23,469 nucleotides of DNA from JAQUCI01 sp964553255 (GCA_964553255.1 CAZKJS010000028.1:1-23469); one strand, 5' to 3'. Shown: positions 6,970-13,895, counted from the stretch's first letter. Program-made: numbers and translations. The notes: a model not told the origin generated them from the sequence alone.

Positions 6970-7764
6970 TTACATAATTCCTAAGAATGAAGCAGCGATT
7001 GATAAAGCGATGATGATAACGATCAATTGAATGACATTCATATTCTTTTTCTTGAATAAGTAGAAGATCAAGAATACCAATCCTAATGGTAATAAATTAG
7101 GAATGATTGAATCAAAGATCGATTGAACACCAACTACATCAAATAGAATTAGTGATTCACTAAAACCAACACTTACATAAGTTGGAATTAAACCACCAAT
7201 AACCATAACACCAAGAATTCCAGCGCCTTTGGTTATTGCGGCCGCATTTTCACGTATCGTTTCAACAGCACCAACGCCAAGATCATAACCTAATTGACCT
7301 AACCAAATACGTGGTAAAATAGCCATTGCAGCCCAGAAAACAATGTAAAGAATTGGACCCAATACTGAGCCTTGTTGACTTAATGATGCACAAATAGCTG
7401 CTGAAATTGGTAGCAATGTGAACCAGAAAATAGCATCTCCTAAACCTGCTAGAGGACCAAACAAACCAGCACGAATATTCTTGATCAATTGACGATCTTC
7501 CCCTGCTTCTTCAAGTGAAAGGATAAGACCCATCAAGAATGTTGCCATATGTGGTTCTGTATTGATGAAATCCATATTACTCATCATTGCATCAGCGATT
7601 TCATCTTTTTGATCACCATAAATTTTCTTTAGTGTCGGTGCAATACAATATGTAAAGCCACCAGCTTGCATTCTTTCAAAGTTAAACGGAATTTGTTCAA
7701 AAATTGATAAAATGCTCATTTCGGTAATATCTTTTTTAGTTAATTTATTTCTAGATACCGTCAT
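6970..7764 (-). CDS. Mannose-family PTS enzyme IID (AgaE-like)
   Basis: A 264-residue membrane subunit of the mannose-family PTS that forms the sugar channel with IIC. It shows the soluble N-terminal region with FNFERMQAGGF and TLKKIYG, NTEPHMATFLMGLILSLEE, the GPLAGLGDAIFWFTLLPI signature, and hydrophobic C-terminal helices ending FYLFKKK...SFLGIM. The frame extends to 7812, but the ATG at 7764 has GGGAGGTGA 6 bases upstream and starts MTVSRNKLTKKDI, as IID proteins do; it overlaps the IIC stop by 14 bases, implying coupled translation. Confidence 0.94.
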   Translation of the reverse strand: MTVSRNKLTKKDITEMSILSIFEQIPFNFERMQAGGFTYCIAPTLKKIYGDQKDEIADAMMSNMDFINTEPHMATFLMGLILSLEEAGEDRQLIKNIRAGLFGPLAGLGDAIFWFTLLPISAAICASLSQQGSVLGPILYIVFWAAMAILPRIWLGQLGYDLGVGAVETIRENAAAITKGAGILGVMVIGGLIPTYVSVGFSESLILFDVVGVQSIFDSIIPNLLPLGLVFLIFYLFKKKNMNVIQLIVIIIALSIAASFLGIM

Positions 7765-8521
7765 GTTGTTCACCTCCCTGATTAGCAATACGACGATCAT
7801 TATAGTAACCAATGAGCGCTATTGCGATGGCAGCGATCGCTATTGGTAATACATTACCTAAGCTCAAGAATGTTGCCATTAAGAAACCCAAGAATAAATA
7901 GGGAGCGTTTTCTCCTTTTAACATAATACGCAATAGTAATCCAAGACCTACAGCTGGTAAGATACCACCAGCAACTTCAAAGCCATGAATCAACCATATT
8001 GGGAATGAAAGAACAAAGCCCGCAATAAGGTTTTGCATCAAATAAGTAGACAAGAAAGTAATGATTCCATAACCCACTGATTTGATGACTAATGAGATAA
8101 CCATGATTCGCCAAAATCCCTGGATATCTGCTTCTTTAGCTCTTTCCTCAAGCGGCTTCATAAAACCAGCATAACTGGTGTTAGTAAAGATTCCCCACCA
8201 TTGTGCTAGTAAAGCAAAAGGTAGTGCTAATCCAAGTGCGGTTTCGGCTGAAACATTGGCTGTATAAGCGATGACTGTTGTCATCATGCCAGCCATCAAT
8301 GGATCTGGTGGAACGGTTCCCCCAACAGTTAATAGACCAAGGTATGACAATTCAGCAACTGCACCAGCAGCTAAACCCAATTGTACATTACCAAGGATGA
8401 TACCAGCAAAGAAAGCGACAACGATTGGTCTGAACCAAAAGAAAGCTTCAGTAGCCGCATCGACGGCGCAAATCATTGCTAGCACAGTGAGCATAATGCC
8501 TTGAACTAATGTGATCTGCAT
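7751..8521 (-). CDS. Mannose/sorbose-family PTS enzyme IIC (AgaW-like)
   Basis: A 256-residue polytopic EIIC of the sorbose family, the main sugar-translocating subunit. Visible marks are an N-terminal hydrophobic helix, AFFAGIILGNVQLGLAAGAVAEL, the substrate-region motif TVPPDPLMAGMMTTVIAY (about residues 70-87) and several further helices up to about 240, with a hydrophilic tail. AAAGGAGGAGATT precedes the ATG. It is 40 bases downstream of IIB and overlaps IID by 14 bases. The AgaW resemblance is from operon order. Confidence 0.94.
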   Translation of the reverse strand: MQITLVQGIMLTVLAMICAVDAATEAFFWFRPIVVAFFAGIILGNVQLGLAAGAVAELSYLGLLTVGGTVPPDPLMAGMMTTVIAYTANVSAETALGLALPFALLAQWWGIFTNTSYAGFMKPLEERAKEADIQGFWRIMVISLVIKSVGYGIITFLSTYLMQNLIAGFVLSFPIWLIHGFEVAGGILPAVGLGLLLRIMLKGENAPYLFLGFLMATFLSLGNVLPIAIAAIAIALIGYYNDRRIANQGGEQHDGI

Positions 8522-8561
8522 AATCTCCTCCTTTATTAATCAGTAAAAATACTGATAATAC

Positions 8562-9035
8562 CTAAATTGTGTATTTCCTATCCCCAGGTGCGATTTGAAT
8601 ATATATATCAACGCCCAGCTTCTTGATTGCTTCAAAATCAGCAACATCTTTATCATCAACATAGACATGTGGCTCATCATGTACTCTCTTCCCTTCGGTG
8701 TAATGCATATTGCCAACATTTAATGATTTGATTGGGACACCATTTTCTATTAATGTACGTGCTTGTGCTGGTGTTCTAACAACGATGAAAATTCGTTGTT
8801 TTGGACTTGCGTTATGGATAATATCGATTGTCTTTTGAACCGTAAAAAAACGGACACCGACGCCCATTGAGTCTGCAGTCATTTTCATCAGTGATTGCTG
8901 AATTGGATCACTTGCGGCTTCATCATCCGCTACAACGATCAAATTAGGATTAGCGATACCAACCCATTGACAACCTACTTGACCATGAACTAAACGGTTA
9001 TCTATCCTGACCAAAACAATATTAGGTTCTGCCAT
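8562..9035 (-). CDS. Mannose/sorbose-family PTS enzyme IIB (AgaV-like)
   Basis: A 157-residue cytosolic EIIB of the sorbose family. The phosphorylated residue is H17 in VRIDNRLVHGQV, followed by W24, the VVADDEAASDPIQQ block and SLNVGNMHYTEGK (about 105-117). The start MAEPNIVLVRID, the DPIQQ.LM segment and the NVGNMHY motif resemble what I recall of E. coli AgaV (N-acetylgalactosamine PTS IIB) more than mannose ManX or sorbose SorB, so an amino sugar is the likely substrate; this is from memory, not an alignment. AGGAGGTATTTTC precedes the ATG. It is the first gene of the PTS operon and divergent from the C39 lipoprotein. Confidence 0.93.
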   Translation of the reverse strand: MAEPNIVLVRIDNRLVHGQVGCQWVGIANPNLIVVADDEAASDPIQQSLMKMTADSMGVGVRFFTVQKTIDIIHNASPKQRIFIVVRTPAQARTLIENGVPIKSLNVGNMHYTEGKRVHDEPHVYVDDKDVADFEAIKKLGVDIYIQIAPGDRKYTI

Positions 9036-9097
9036 GAAAATACCTCCTAGATCTAACCCTAAACACTTCGATACAACTGATAACTATTAAATATTTT

Positions 9098-9124
9098 ATT
9101 CTACAAAATCTACTATATTGTCAA
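9098..9124 (-). promoter_or_regulatory. Possible promoter of the PTS operon
   Basis: On the minus strand, TTGACA (9119-9124) and TAGAAT (9098-9103) are separated by 15 bases, shorter than ideal. It would leave a leader of about 55 bases before the IIB ATG. No other good leftward pair is seen in 9036-9180. Confidence 0.4.
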
Positions 9125-9179
9125 TATTATAGCACTAAGAAATATTAGTAGCAATACACATAAAAAATAAAATTAACTA

Positions 9180-9207
9180 TTGACACAAGGAAAAAATTAT
9201 ATATAAT
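9180..9207 (+). promoter_or_regulatory. Consensus sigma-A promoter of the C39 lipoprotein gene
   Basis: TTGACA (9180-9185), a 16-base spacer, and TATAAT (9202-9207), a perfect match to both hexamers. Transcription should start near 9214, inside the left arm of the inverted repeat that follows. Confidence 0.85.
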
Positions 9208-9211
9208 CCGT

Positions 9212-9238
9212 TTTGTGTTTAATGATTGTAAACACAAA
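9212..9238. promoter_or_regulatory. Perfect inverted repeat at the lipoprotein transcription start (operator candidate)
   Basis: TTTGTGTTTA (9212-9221), 7 bases, TAAACACAAA (9229-9238): a perfect 10-base inverted repeat starting 4 bases after the -10 box. The position suits a repressor that blocks initiation; it could also fold as a 5'-leader hairpin. It differs from the inverted repeat over the deoR promoter. Confidence 0.6.
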
Positions 9239-9267
9239 GTTTGATATAAGAAACAGAAGGAGAAAGA

Positions 9268-10212
9268 ATGAAAAGATTTTTGATTGTTTTTGTTGTGGCC
9301 CTTTTAACGCTTACCGGTTGTAGTAAACCCCTTGAAAAAGATACAGATACAAGTGGGTTAAAGACTAAAGGTGAAGCATTAGAATTGGTCGATTATGATG
9401 AGTATGGTGGTGCTGACGCTTATGGAAATGCTGGCGATAATGCTAATAGCATGTATTATGTCAATCCCGATTTCTATAATATGGTTAGTAATGATCACCT
9501 GACCATTATCACAAACTTCAAGACTGCACAACAAACGACCGAATGGTCATGTGGTAACGTCGCAACATTAATGGTTTTAAATCATTTCGGTGTCATAGCT
9601 GATGAAATGGAACTGGCAATCGCAATGGGTTCTTCAGTAGATGATGATGTCGCAAATGCACTACCAGGCAGCGCTAATAATTTCCATGAGTATGGAACAA
9701 CCGTTGCTGATATTACCAATTACTTTTTAAACAATGCTAACTTTAAAGTTGTAGAAACATCTTATCGTGAAACATATAACGATTCTGAGCTTCTTACACT
9801 AGCTGATGGTGTTAGTGGAAATGACACAGGTAACTTACCTAAGACATTTTCAGCAATGTCACTTTATACATCTGACAATGATGATGCAAGTGAAAATTGG
9901 GTAATGGATGCAAGTGAAAGCTATTTTGTACAATGGTTATTAACTCATCTAAATGCTAATCGTCCTATCATGGTTGAATGGGGTGATTGGGATGGTCATT
10001 GGCAAGTGATCATTGGCTATGATTCAATGGGTACTCCTGGTTTAGGTGATGATATGTTAATCTTCGCTGATCCATATGATACTTCAGATCATTGGCAAGA
10101 TGGTTATTATTACTATCCACTTGAAAGATGGTTCTATATGTGGGCTGATCGCAATGTTGCACCAAAGCCTTTCCAATTACAACCATATGTAATCGTTGAA
10201 CCGATTTCCTAA
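9268..10212 (+). CDS. C39-type cysteine peptidase-like lipoprotein
   Basis: A 314-residue predicted lipoprotein: a charged start MKR, a hydrophobic core and lipobox LTGC with lipidation at C18. The mature part has a papain-fold, peptidase C39-like domain: TEWSCGNVATLMVL with nucleophile C95 (Q89 in range for the oxyanion hole), GHWQVIIGYD with H244, and IFADPYD with D268. A secreted or surface-anchored cysteine peptidase or amide hydrolase is therefore likely; the substrate is unknown and no ABC exporter or bacteriocin gene is nearby, unlike double-glycine C39 proteases. It has its own consensus promoter with an inverted repeat and is divergent from the PTS operon. AGAAGGAG precedes the ATG. 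The protein is rich in Asp, Tyr and Trp. Confidence 0.82.
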   Translation: MKRFLIVFVVALLTLTGCSKPLEKDTDTSGLKTKGEALELVDYDEYGGADAYGNAGDNANSMYYVNPDFYNMVSNDHLTIITNFKTAQQTTEWSCGNVATLMVLNHFGVIADEMELAIAMGSSVDDDVANALPGSANNFHEYGTTVADITNYFLNNANFKVVETSYRETYNDSELLTLADGVSGNDTGNLPKTFSAMSLYTSDNDDASENWVMDASESYFVQWLLTHLNANRPIMVEWGDWDGHWQVIIGYDSMGTPGLGDDMLIFADPYDTSDHWQDGYYYYPLERWFYMWADRNVAPKPFQLQPYVIVEPIS

Positions 10213-10215
10213 CAA

Positions 10216-10250
10216 AAAACATTGTCGCCTCAGCGACAATGTTTTATTTT
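10216..10250. terminator. Bidirectional terminator between lipoprotein gene and deoR
   Basis: AAAACATTGTCGC-CTCA-GCGACAATGTTTT (arms 10216-10228 and 10233-10245), a perfect 13-base stem with A/T tracts on both sides, between convergent genes; it includes the DeoR stop codon. Confidence 0.9.
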
Positions 10251-11023
10251 GCGATTTCTAGACTAATTCCAGCTTCTTTGAATTTCTTTCTGATCTTATC
10301 ACTGGCTTTATCATCGGTAATGATCCTATCAACAATTCTTGTTTCACATATCTTTTTAAGACATTTTACTCCAAGTTTACTGTAGTCACCAACAACAATG
10401 ATACTTCCAGATTGTTTGATCATCTCTTGTTTTACAAAATGTTCGGTATTGTATTCAGTTGTGATCAAATCGGTATCAATTCCATCTGGTGATAAGAAGA
10501 ATACATCACTATAGAAACGACTGATAGCTTCAACCGTTAGTTCATCATGAAAGCTATCATTTTCACGATTATACTTACCACCTGCTAAATGCACGCTTGC
10601 TACCGGTGATTTTACCAAAAAGCTAGCTGTTGCTAAAGAATTGGTGATAACAGTACATTTGCGTTTCTTGTGAACGATTGCTTCAGCAATCATGCGACAA
10701 GTGCTTCCAGAATCTAAAGTTATCAACATTCCCTCTTTAATAACGTTATCAACGATATAACGAGCGATTTTTAACTTCTCATCTGTATGCATTGAACTTC
10801 TTCTTGCATAGATTGTCTCATACATTGTTCCTAAAATGGCGATTGCTCCACCTTTAACTCTTCTTAACTTTCCTTGTTTTTCAAGATAAGTTAAATCGTT
10901 ACGAATGGTCGCTTCTGATACCTTTAAGTCGTGGCAGAAATCATCGATCGAGTAGAAATTATTGATCAATAATAGTTCTTTGATGGCATTATGCCTGATT
11001 TCGGTTTTTCCGGATACATCCAT
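10244..11023 (-). CDS. DeoR/GlpR family transcriptional regulator
   Basis: A 259-residue DeoR-family repressor. The N-terminal winged HTH runs over residues 8-60, with recognition segment VSEATIRNDLTYLEKQGKLRRVKGGA. The C-terminal sugar-phosphate sensor domain shows ITLDSGSTCRMIAEA (about 101-115), TVITNSL, LAGGKYN and VVGDYSKLG, as in the isomerase-like DeoR effector fold. Such repressors are released by a phosphosugar; AgaR of the E. coli aga cluster belongs here. The neighbourhood (PTS IIB-IIC-IID-IIA and NagA-like deacetylase) makes it the likely regulator of the amino-sugar module. An inverted repeat over its own promoter suggests autoregulation, though I saw no clear copy of that repeat upstream of the PTS or nagA. 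GGAGG precedes the ATG. Confidence 0.92.
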   Translation of the reverse strand: MDVSGKTEIRHNAIKELLLINNFYSIDDFCHDLKVSEATIRNDLTYLEKQGKLRRVKGGAIAILGTMYETIYARRSSMHTDEKLKIARYIVDNVIKEGMLITLDSGSTCRMIAEAIVHKKRKCTVITNSLATASFLVKSPVASVHLAGGKYNRENDSFHDELTVEAISRFYSDVFFLSPDGIDTDLITTEYNTEHFVKQEMIKQSGSIIVVGDYSKLGVKCLKKICETRIVDRIITDDKASDKIRKKFKEAGISLEIAK

Positions 11024-11050
11024 GGGTTTTCCTCCATATGCTTGACACTC

Positions 11051-11079
11051 TAATTCTAATACTTTTTAGCGTTTTTTTC
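11051..11079 (-). promoter_or_regulatory. Promoter of the deoR-family gene
   Basis: On the minus strand TTGAAA, 17 bases, then TAGAAT (about 11051-11056), with transcription starting about 20 bases before the ribosome site. Both arms of the inverted repeat at 11066-11094 fall on or beside its -35 and spacer. Confidence 0.6.
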
Positions 11080-11094
11080 AAATGAAAACGCTAA
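11066..11094. promoter_or_regulatory. Inverted repeat over the deoR promoter (autoregulatory operator candidate)
   Basis: TTAGCGTTTT (11066-11075), 9 bases, AAAACGCTAA (11085-11094): a perfect 10-base inverted repeat. One arm lies in the -10/-35 spacer and the other upstream of the -35, the layout expected for an autorepressor. It is followed to the right by an AT-rich stretch with an 8-A run at 11116-11123 and a weak hairpin that may end the S24 repressor transcript. Confidence 0.6.
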
Positions 11095-11142
11095 TAATTA
11101 TTGAAATTAACATGCAAAAAAAATAACTATCCCCAATCATTA

Positions 11143-11742
11143 TTAGAAACTAATCTTATTATGGATAACTTTCCCAAGAATTTTGACCTCTTCTTCAATC
11201 AATTGTTGATCTAATATCTCAATTGGTTGATAATTTGGATTAGCAGGAACAAGTATCATCTTATTTTTAACATATTTAACATATTTAACAGTAGCTTCAT
11301 TATTGATCAAAAATACCCCAATATCATTATTGTCTAAATAATTTTGTTTATGTACAAAAATGCGATCACCAGGCATAATTCGAGCATCACGCATTGAATC
11401 TCCGATAACCTCTAAATAAAAGTAATCATCATCACTAACTTCTATACCTTCAATATCTTCATAATCAATAATATTCTGTTCAGCATAAATTGGGGTTCCA
11501 CCTCGTACTGTTCCCAACACAGGAACTCGCTGCTTTTGTTTGCTAAGATCACTATGCATAAGTTTTAAGATGCCAACACCATAATTCTTAGCGATTTTTT
11601 CAAGCACATCATAAGGAGGTGTTGATGTGCCATCTTCCCATTTTTGTATTGTTGTAAATGATTTATAGCCAAAAGCATCAGCCATATCTTGTTGTGATAA
11701 GCCATGCTTACGTCTTAGATATCTTATATTTGCTTTAAACAT
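11143..11742 (-). CDS. XRE-type HTH repressor with S24 (LexA-like) self-cleavage domain
   Basis: A 199-residue CI/LexA-type repressor. An XRE HTH occupies residues 1-60 (LRRKHGLSQQDMADAFGYKSFTTIQKWEDG), a linker leads to VPVLGTVRGG, and the S24 peptidase domain carries the catalytic dyad S116 (GDSMRDA) and K153 (ATVKYV). Such repressors cleave themselves on RecA-ssDNA after DNA damage and derepress their targets. The scissile bond, normally Ala-Gly, would be G81-G82 here. It is divergent from the Y-family polymerase gene across 81 bases holding both promoters and repeated half-sites, so it most likely controls itself and the polymerase operon. GGGTGA lies 6 bases before the ATG. A housekeeping LexA would have a different (winged) HTH. 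Confidence 0.9.
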   Translation of the reverse strand: MFKANIRYLRRKHGLSQQDMADAFGYKSFTTIQKWEDGTSTPPYDVLEKIAKNYGVGILKLMHSDLSKQKQRVPVLGTVRGGTPIYAEQNIIDYEDIEGIEVSDDDYFYLEVIGDSMRDARIMPGDRIFVHKQNYLDNNDIGVFLINNEATVKYVKYVKNKMILVPANPNYQPIEILDQQLIEEEVKILGKVIHNKISF

Positions 11743-11757
11743 ATTTTCACCCTTTTT

Positions 11758-11786
11758 ATCATATCATCTTACTGTTTTAATCGCAA
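11758..11786 (-). promoter_or_regulatory. Promoter of the S24 repressor gene
   Basis: On the minus strand TTGCGA (11781-11786), 17 bases, TATGAT (11758-11763) with a TGn extension. A half-site reading CAGTAA on the minus strand (11769-11774) lies in the spacer. Confidence 0.65.
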
Positions 11787-11841
11787 TTATTACTTTATTA
11801 TTTTTCAAGTAAAGGCTTGCAACATGAATTATATTCAAGTA
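11769..11841. promoter_or_regulatory. Candidate operator array between S24 repressor and polymerase genes
   Basis: AGTA-type half-sites cluster here: TTACTG at 11769-11774, then TTACTT (11790-11795) with AAGTAA (11807-11812) as an inverted repeat 11 bases apart, and TTCAAGTA twice at 11804-11811 and 11834-11841, exactly 30 bases apart. They fall in or beside the -35 and -10 boxes of both divergent promoters. No Bacillus-type LexA box (CGAAC-N4-GTTCG) is present, in keeping with an XRE-type repressor. Confidence 0.5.
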
Positions 11842-11845
11842 TCAT
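11817..11845 (+). promoter_or_regulatory. Promoter of the Y-family polymerase operon
   Basis: TTGCAA (11817-11822), 17 bases, TATCAT (11840-11845); predicted start near 11852. If used, it lies downstream of the first in-frame ATG (11824), which favours the GTG start at 11863 with a very short leader. Confidence 0.5.
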
Positions 11846-11862
11846 ATAGATGGGTGAAGTAC

Positions 11863-13101
11863 GTGGAAAGAGTTATCTTGCATTGTGATCTTAATGGTTT
11901 TTATGCCTCAGTTGAGTGTTTTCATAATCCAAGTATTAGACATTTACCAGTTGTGGTTGGTGGTGATGTTGATAAAAGACATGGTATCATATTGGCTAAA
12001 AATCAAATAGCGAAACAATTTAATATTCAAACTGGTGAGGCATTATGGCAAGCTCGTGCTAAATGTCCCAATTTGGTTATTATCAAACCACACTTTGACC
12101 TTTATTTGCGATTTTCTGCTTTAGTACGTAATATTTTAGCTGATTACAGTGATTTAATTGAACCATTTGGTATTGATGAAGCATGGCTTGATGTCACTCA
12201 TAGTACTTTTAAAGGTAATGGTGTTGAGATCGCTGATACTATTCGAGGTAGGATCAAAGAAGAACTAGGCATTACCGCTTCTGTTGGTGTTAGTTTTAAT
12301 AAGATTTTCGCTAAATTAGGTTCAGATATAAAGAAACCTGACGCAACTACCCTTATTACTAAAGAAAATATGAAAGATGTAATATTTCCACTTAAAGCTA
12401 GTGAACTACTATATGTCGGAAGAGCAACAAACCAAAAATTAAACACTCTAAATATCTTTACTATCGGTGATATCGCTAACGCTAAAATAAGCTTTTTAAA
12501 ACAACATTTAGGTAAGCATGGCGAATATCTTTGGTTGTTCGCAAATGGCCTAGAAAACAGTCCTGTAAGCCCCTATGGTGCTGATAGTGGCATCAAATCA
12601 ATTGGTAATAGTACCACTACCCCAAGAGATCTCAACAATATGGAAGATATCAAGATAGTAGCCTACGTATTAGCAGAAAGTGTTGGTGCGCGCTTACGCG
12701 AGCAAGGATTAAAAGGCAGGATTATTGCTATAAGTGTTCGTGATACTAATCTTAATGGCTTTACTCGTCAAGAGAAGTTAAACTTTGATACCGACTGTGA
12801 CCTTGAAATCGCTAATAAAGCTATTGAACTGTTTTATCACAACACCAAAAACGTCTTTCCAATCAGAAGCATTGGTGTTAGTGTTTCTGATTTGAGTCAT
12901 TGCGAAACTAATCGCCAACTGTCCTTATTTGTCAATCATGAACAGATAGAAAAACAACGACAACTAGATAAGACAATTGATTTGATTCGTAAACGTTATG
13001 GTTTCACTACTATCAAACGCGGAGTTATGTTAACCGATCAAGGATTAAGTGAATTCAATCCTAAAAACGATCATGTAATATTCCCCGTAAGTTATTATTA
13101 G
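11863..13101 (+). CDS. Y-family (DinB/UmuC-like) translesion DNA polymerase
   Basis: A 412-residue error-prone DNA polymerase. Metal ligands are D9 (HCDLNGFYASVE) and D105-E106 (FGIDEAWLD); helix-hairpin segments follow at about 170-210, then the little-finger domain from about 230. A sliding-clamp-binding motif, QLSLF, lies at 352-356, followed by a coiled basic tail. The frame is open from ATG 11824 (425 residues, AAAGG upstream), but family proteins start M-E-R-V-I-L-H-x-D, which fits GTG at 11863 with GGGTGA 5 bases upstream; GTG at 11854 is a third option. It is the first gene of an operon with a 78-residue protein and an SRAP protein, divergent from a self-cleaving repressor, hence very likely damage-inducible. 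It could be called dinB/polIV or a UmuC/UvrX-type polymerase; I cannot separate these. Confidence 0.92.
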   Translation: MERVILHCDLNGFYASVECFHNPSIRHLPVVVGGDVDKRHGIILAKNQIAKQFNIQTGEALWQARAKCPNLVIIKPHFDLYLRFSALVRNILADYSDLIEPFGIDEAWLDVTHSTFKGNGVEIADTIRGRIKEELGITASVGVSFNKIFAKLGSDIKKPDATTLITKENMKDVIFPLKASELLYVGRATNQKLNTLNIFTIGDIANAKISFLKQHLGKHGEYLWLFANGLENSPVSPYGADSGIKSIGNSTTTPRDLNNMEDIKIVAYVLAESVGARLREQGLKGRIIAISVRDTNLNGFTRQEKLNFDTDCDLEIANKAIELFYHNTKNVFPIRSIGVSVSDLSHCETNRQLSLFVNHEQIEKQRQLDKTIDLIRKRYGFTTIKRGVMLTDQGLSEFNPKNDHVIFPVSYY

Positions 13102-13110
13102 AGGTATAAT

Positions 13111-13347
13111 ATGGATAACAAGATTTATGTTGATGTTGTAAGCATTCATTATAAAAGTGGTACGATCAAACCCTTGTTTATCGTATGGGAAAACGGTCAA
13201 AAATACGCCATTGATAAAGTCAAAAATATTACACGCGCCGCTTCACTAAAAGCCGGTGGTTGCGGTATACGCTATACATGCATGATAAACAATCAAGAAA
13301 GATATCTATTTCTTGAAGAAAATAAATGGTTTATCGAAAGGAGATAA
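13111..13347 (+). CDS. Small conserved protein of the polymerase operon, function unknown
   Basis: A 78-residue soluble protein with no signal or membrane segment. It looks like a compact beta-rich fold: YVDVVSIHYKSGTIKPLFIVWENGQKYAIDKV (strands with turns), KNITRAASLKAGGCGIRYTCMI (a glycine-rich RAASLKAGG segment followed by a strand) and a closing YLFLEENKWFIERR. I recall similar unnamed small proteins in Clostridia next to Y-family polymerase genes, but cannot verify this. GAGGTATAAT precedes the ATG and overlaps the polymerase stop; the SRAP gene follows after 1 base. Its position in every step of the cassette suggests a role with the polymerase or at damaged DNA; no reaction can be assigned. 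Confidence 0.85.
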   Translation: MDNKIYVDVVSIHYKSGTIKPLFIVWENGQKYAIDKVKNITRAASLKAGGCGIRYTCMINNQERYLFLEENKWFIERR

Positions 13348-13348
13348 T

Positions 13349-13867
13349 ATGTGTGGAAGATATTTATTCAACGATAATAATAGTAAAAAAATAAAAGAGA
13401 TCATCGCAGAAACAAAAAAATCTTACCAACAAGCAGAGCTAGATTTAGTAGCTTGGGATGAAATATATCCTAGCGCTTATAGTGTAGTTTTAACCTGTGA
13501 TAAAATCTTAAAACCAAAACTTATGGTATGGGGTTATCCCAAATGGGACTCCAAAGAACTCATCATAAACGCCCGCGCTGAAACAATCAAAAATAGCAAA
13601 TACTTCAAAGATGATTACTTCAAAAACCGCTGTGTTATCGCATGTACTGGTTTTTATGAATGGGATAAAGATAAAAAACGTCATTTCATAAAAAATCCCC
13701 ATGAAGAGATAATCTACTTAGCAGGGATATATCGTATTGTTAATGATAAATATCATTATTGTATCTTAACCAAAGCAGCTAACGAACAGCTTAGAGTTAT
13801 TCATGATCGCATGCCAGTTGTTATGAATGAAAAAGATGCAATGCGATATTGTAGTGATACAAAATAA
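13349..13867 (+). CDS. SOS response-associated peptidase (SRAP, YedK/HMCES family), short C-terminus
   Basis: A 172-residue SRAP protein, which shields abasic sites in single-stranded DNA by forming a thiazolidine crosslink. The key residues are present: C2 (MCGRYLF), N74 (INARAETI), E104 (TGFYEWDKDKK) and H152 (IHDRMPVVM). The frame is open upstream to 13313, but Met must be directly followed by Cys2 after its removal, and AAAGGAG lies before ATG 13349. Family members usually run about 220 residues; this one stops 20 residues after the HDRMP motif, lacking the last helix and strand. All active-site residues precede the truncation, so it may still work. It is third in the damage-inducible operon; no terminator is obvious in 13868-13895. 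Confidence 0.93.
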   Translation: MCGRYLFNDNNSKKIKEIIAETKKSYQQAELDLVAWDEIYPSAYSVVLTCDKILKPKLMVWGYPKWDSKELIINARAETIKNSKYFKDDYFKNRCVIACTGFYEWDKDKKRHFIKNPHEEIIYLAGIYRIVNDKYHYCILTKAANEQLRVIHDRMPVVMNEKDAMRYCSDTK

Positions 13868-13895
13868 AAGTAATCAAGTCTATTTAAAAATTCGA

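Noticed and set aside
8271..8504. 77-codon open frame on the plus strand inside PTS IIC
   Set aside because: It is antisense to a well-conserved membrane protein, has no ribosome site and its composition mirrors the IIC codons.
10010..10222. 70-codon open frame antisense to the C39 lipoprotein end
   Set aside because: It overlaps the terminator and the conserved His/Asp region of the lipoprotein; shadow frame.
11743..11862. Bacillus-type LexA box (CGAAC-N4-GTTCG)
   Set aside because: No such sequence is present in the gap; the half-sites found are different.
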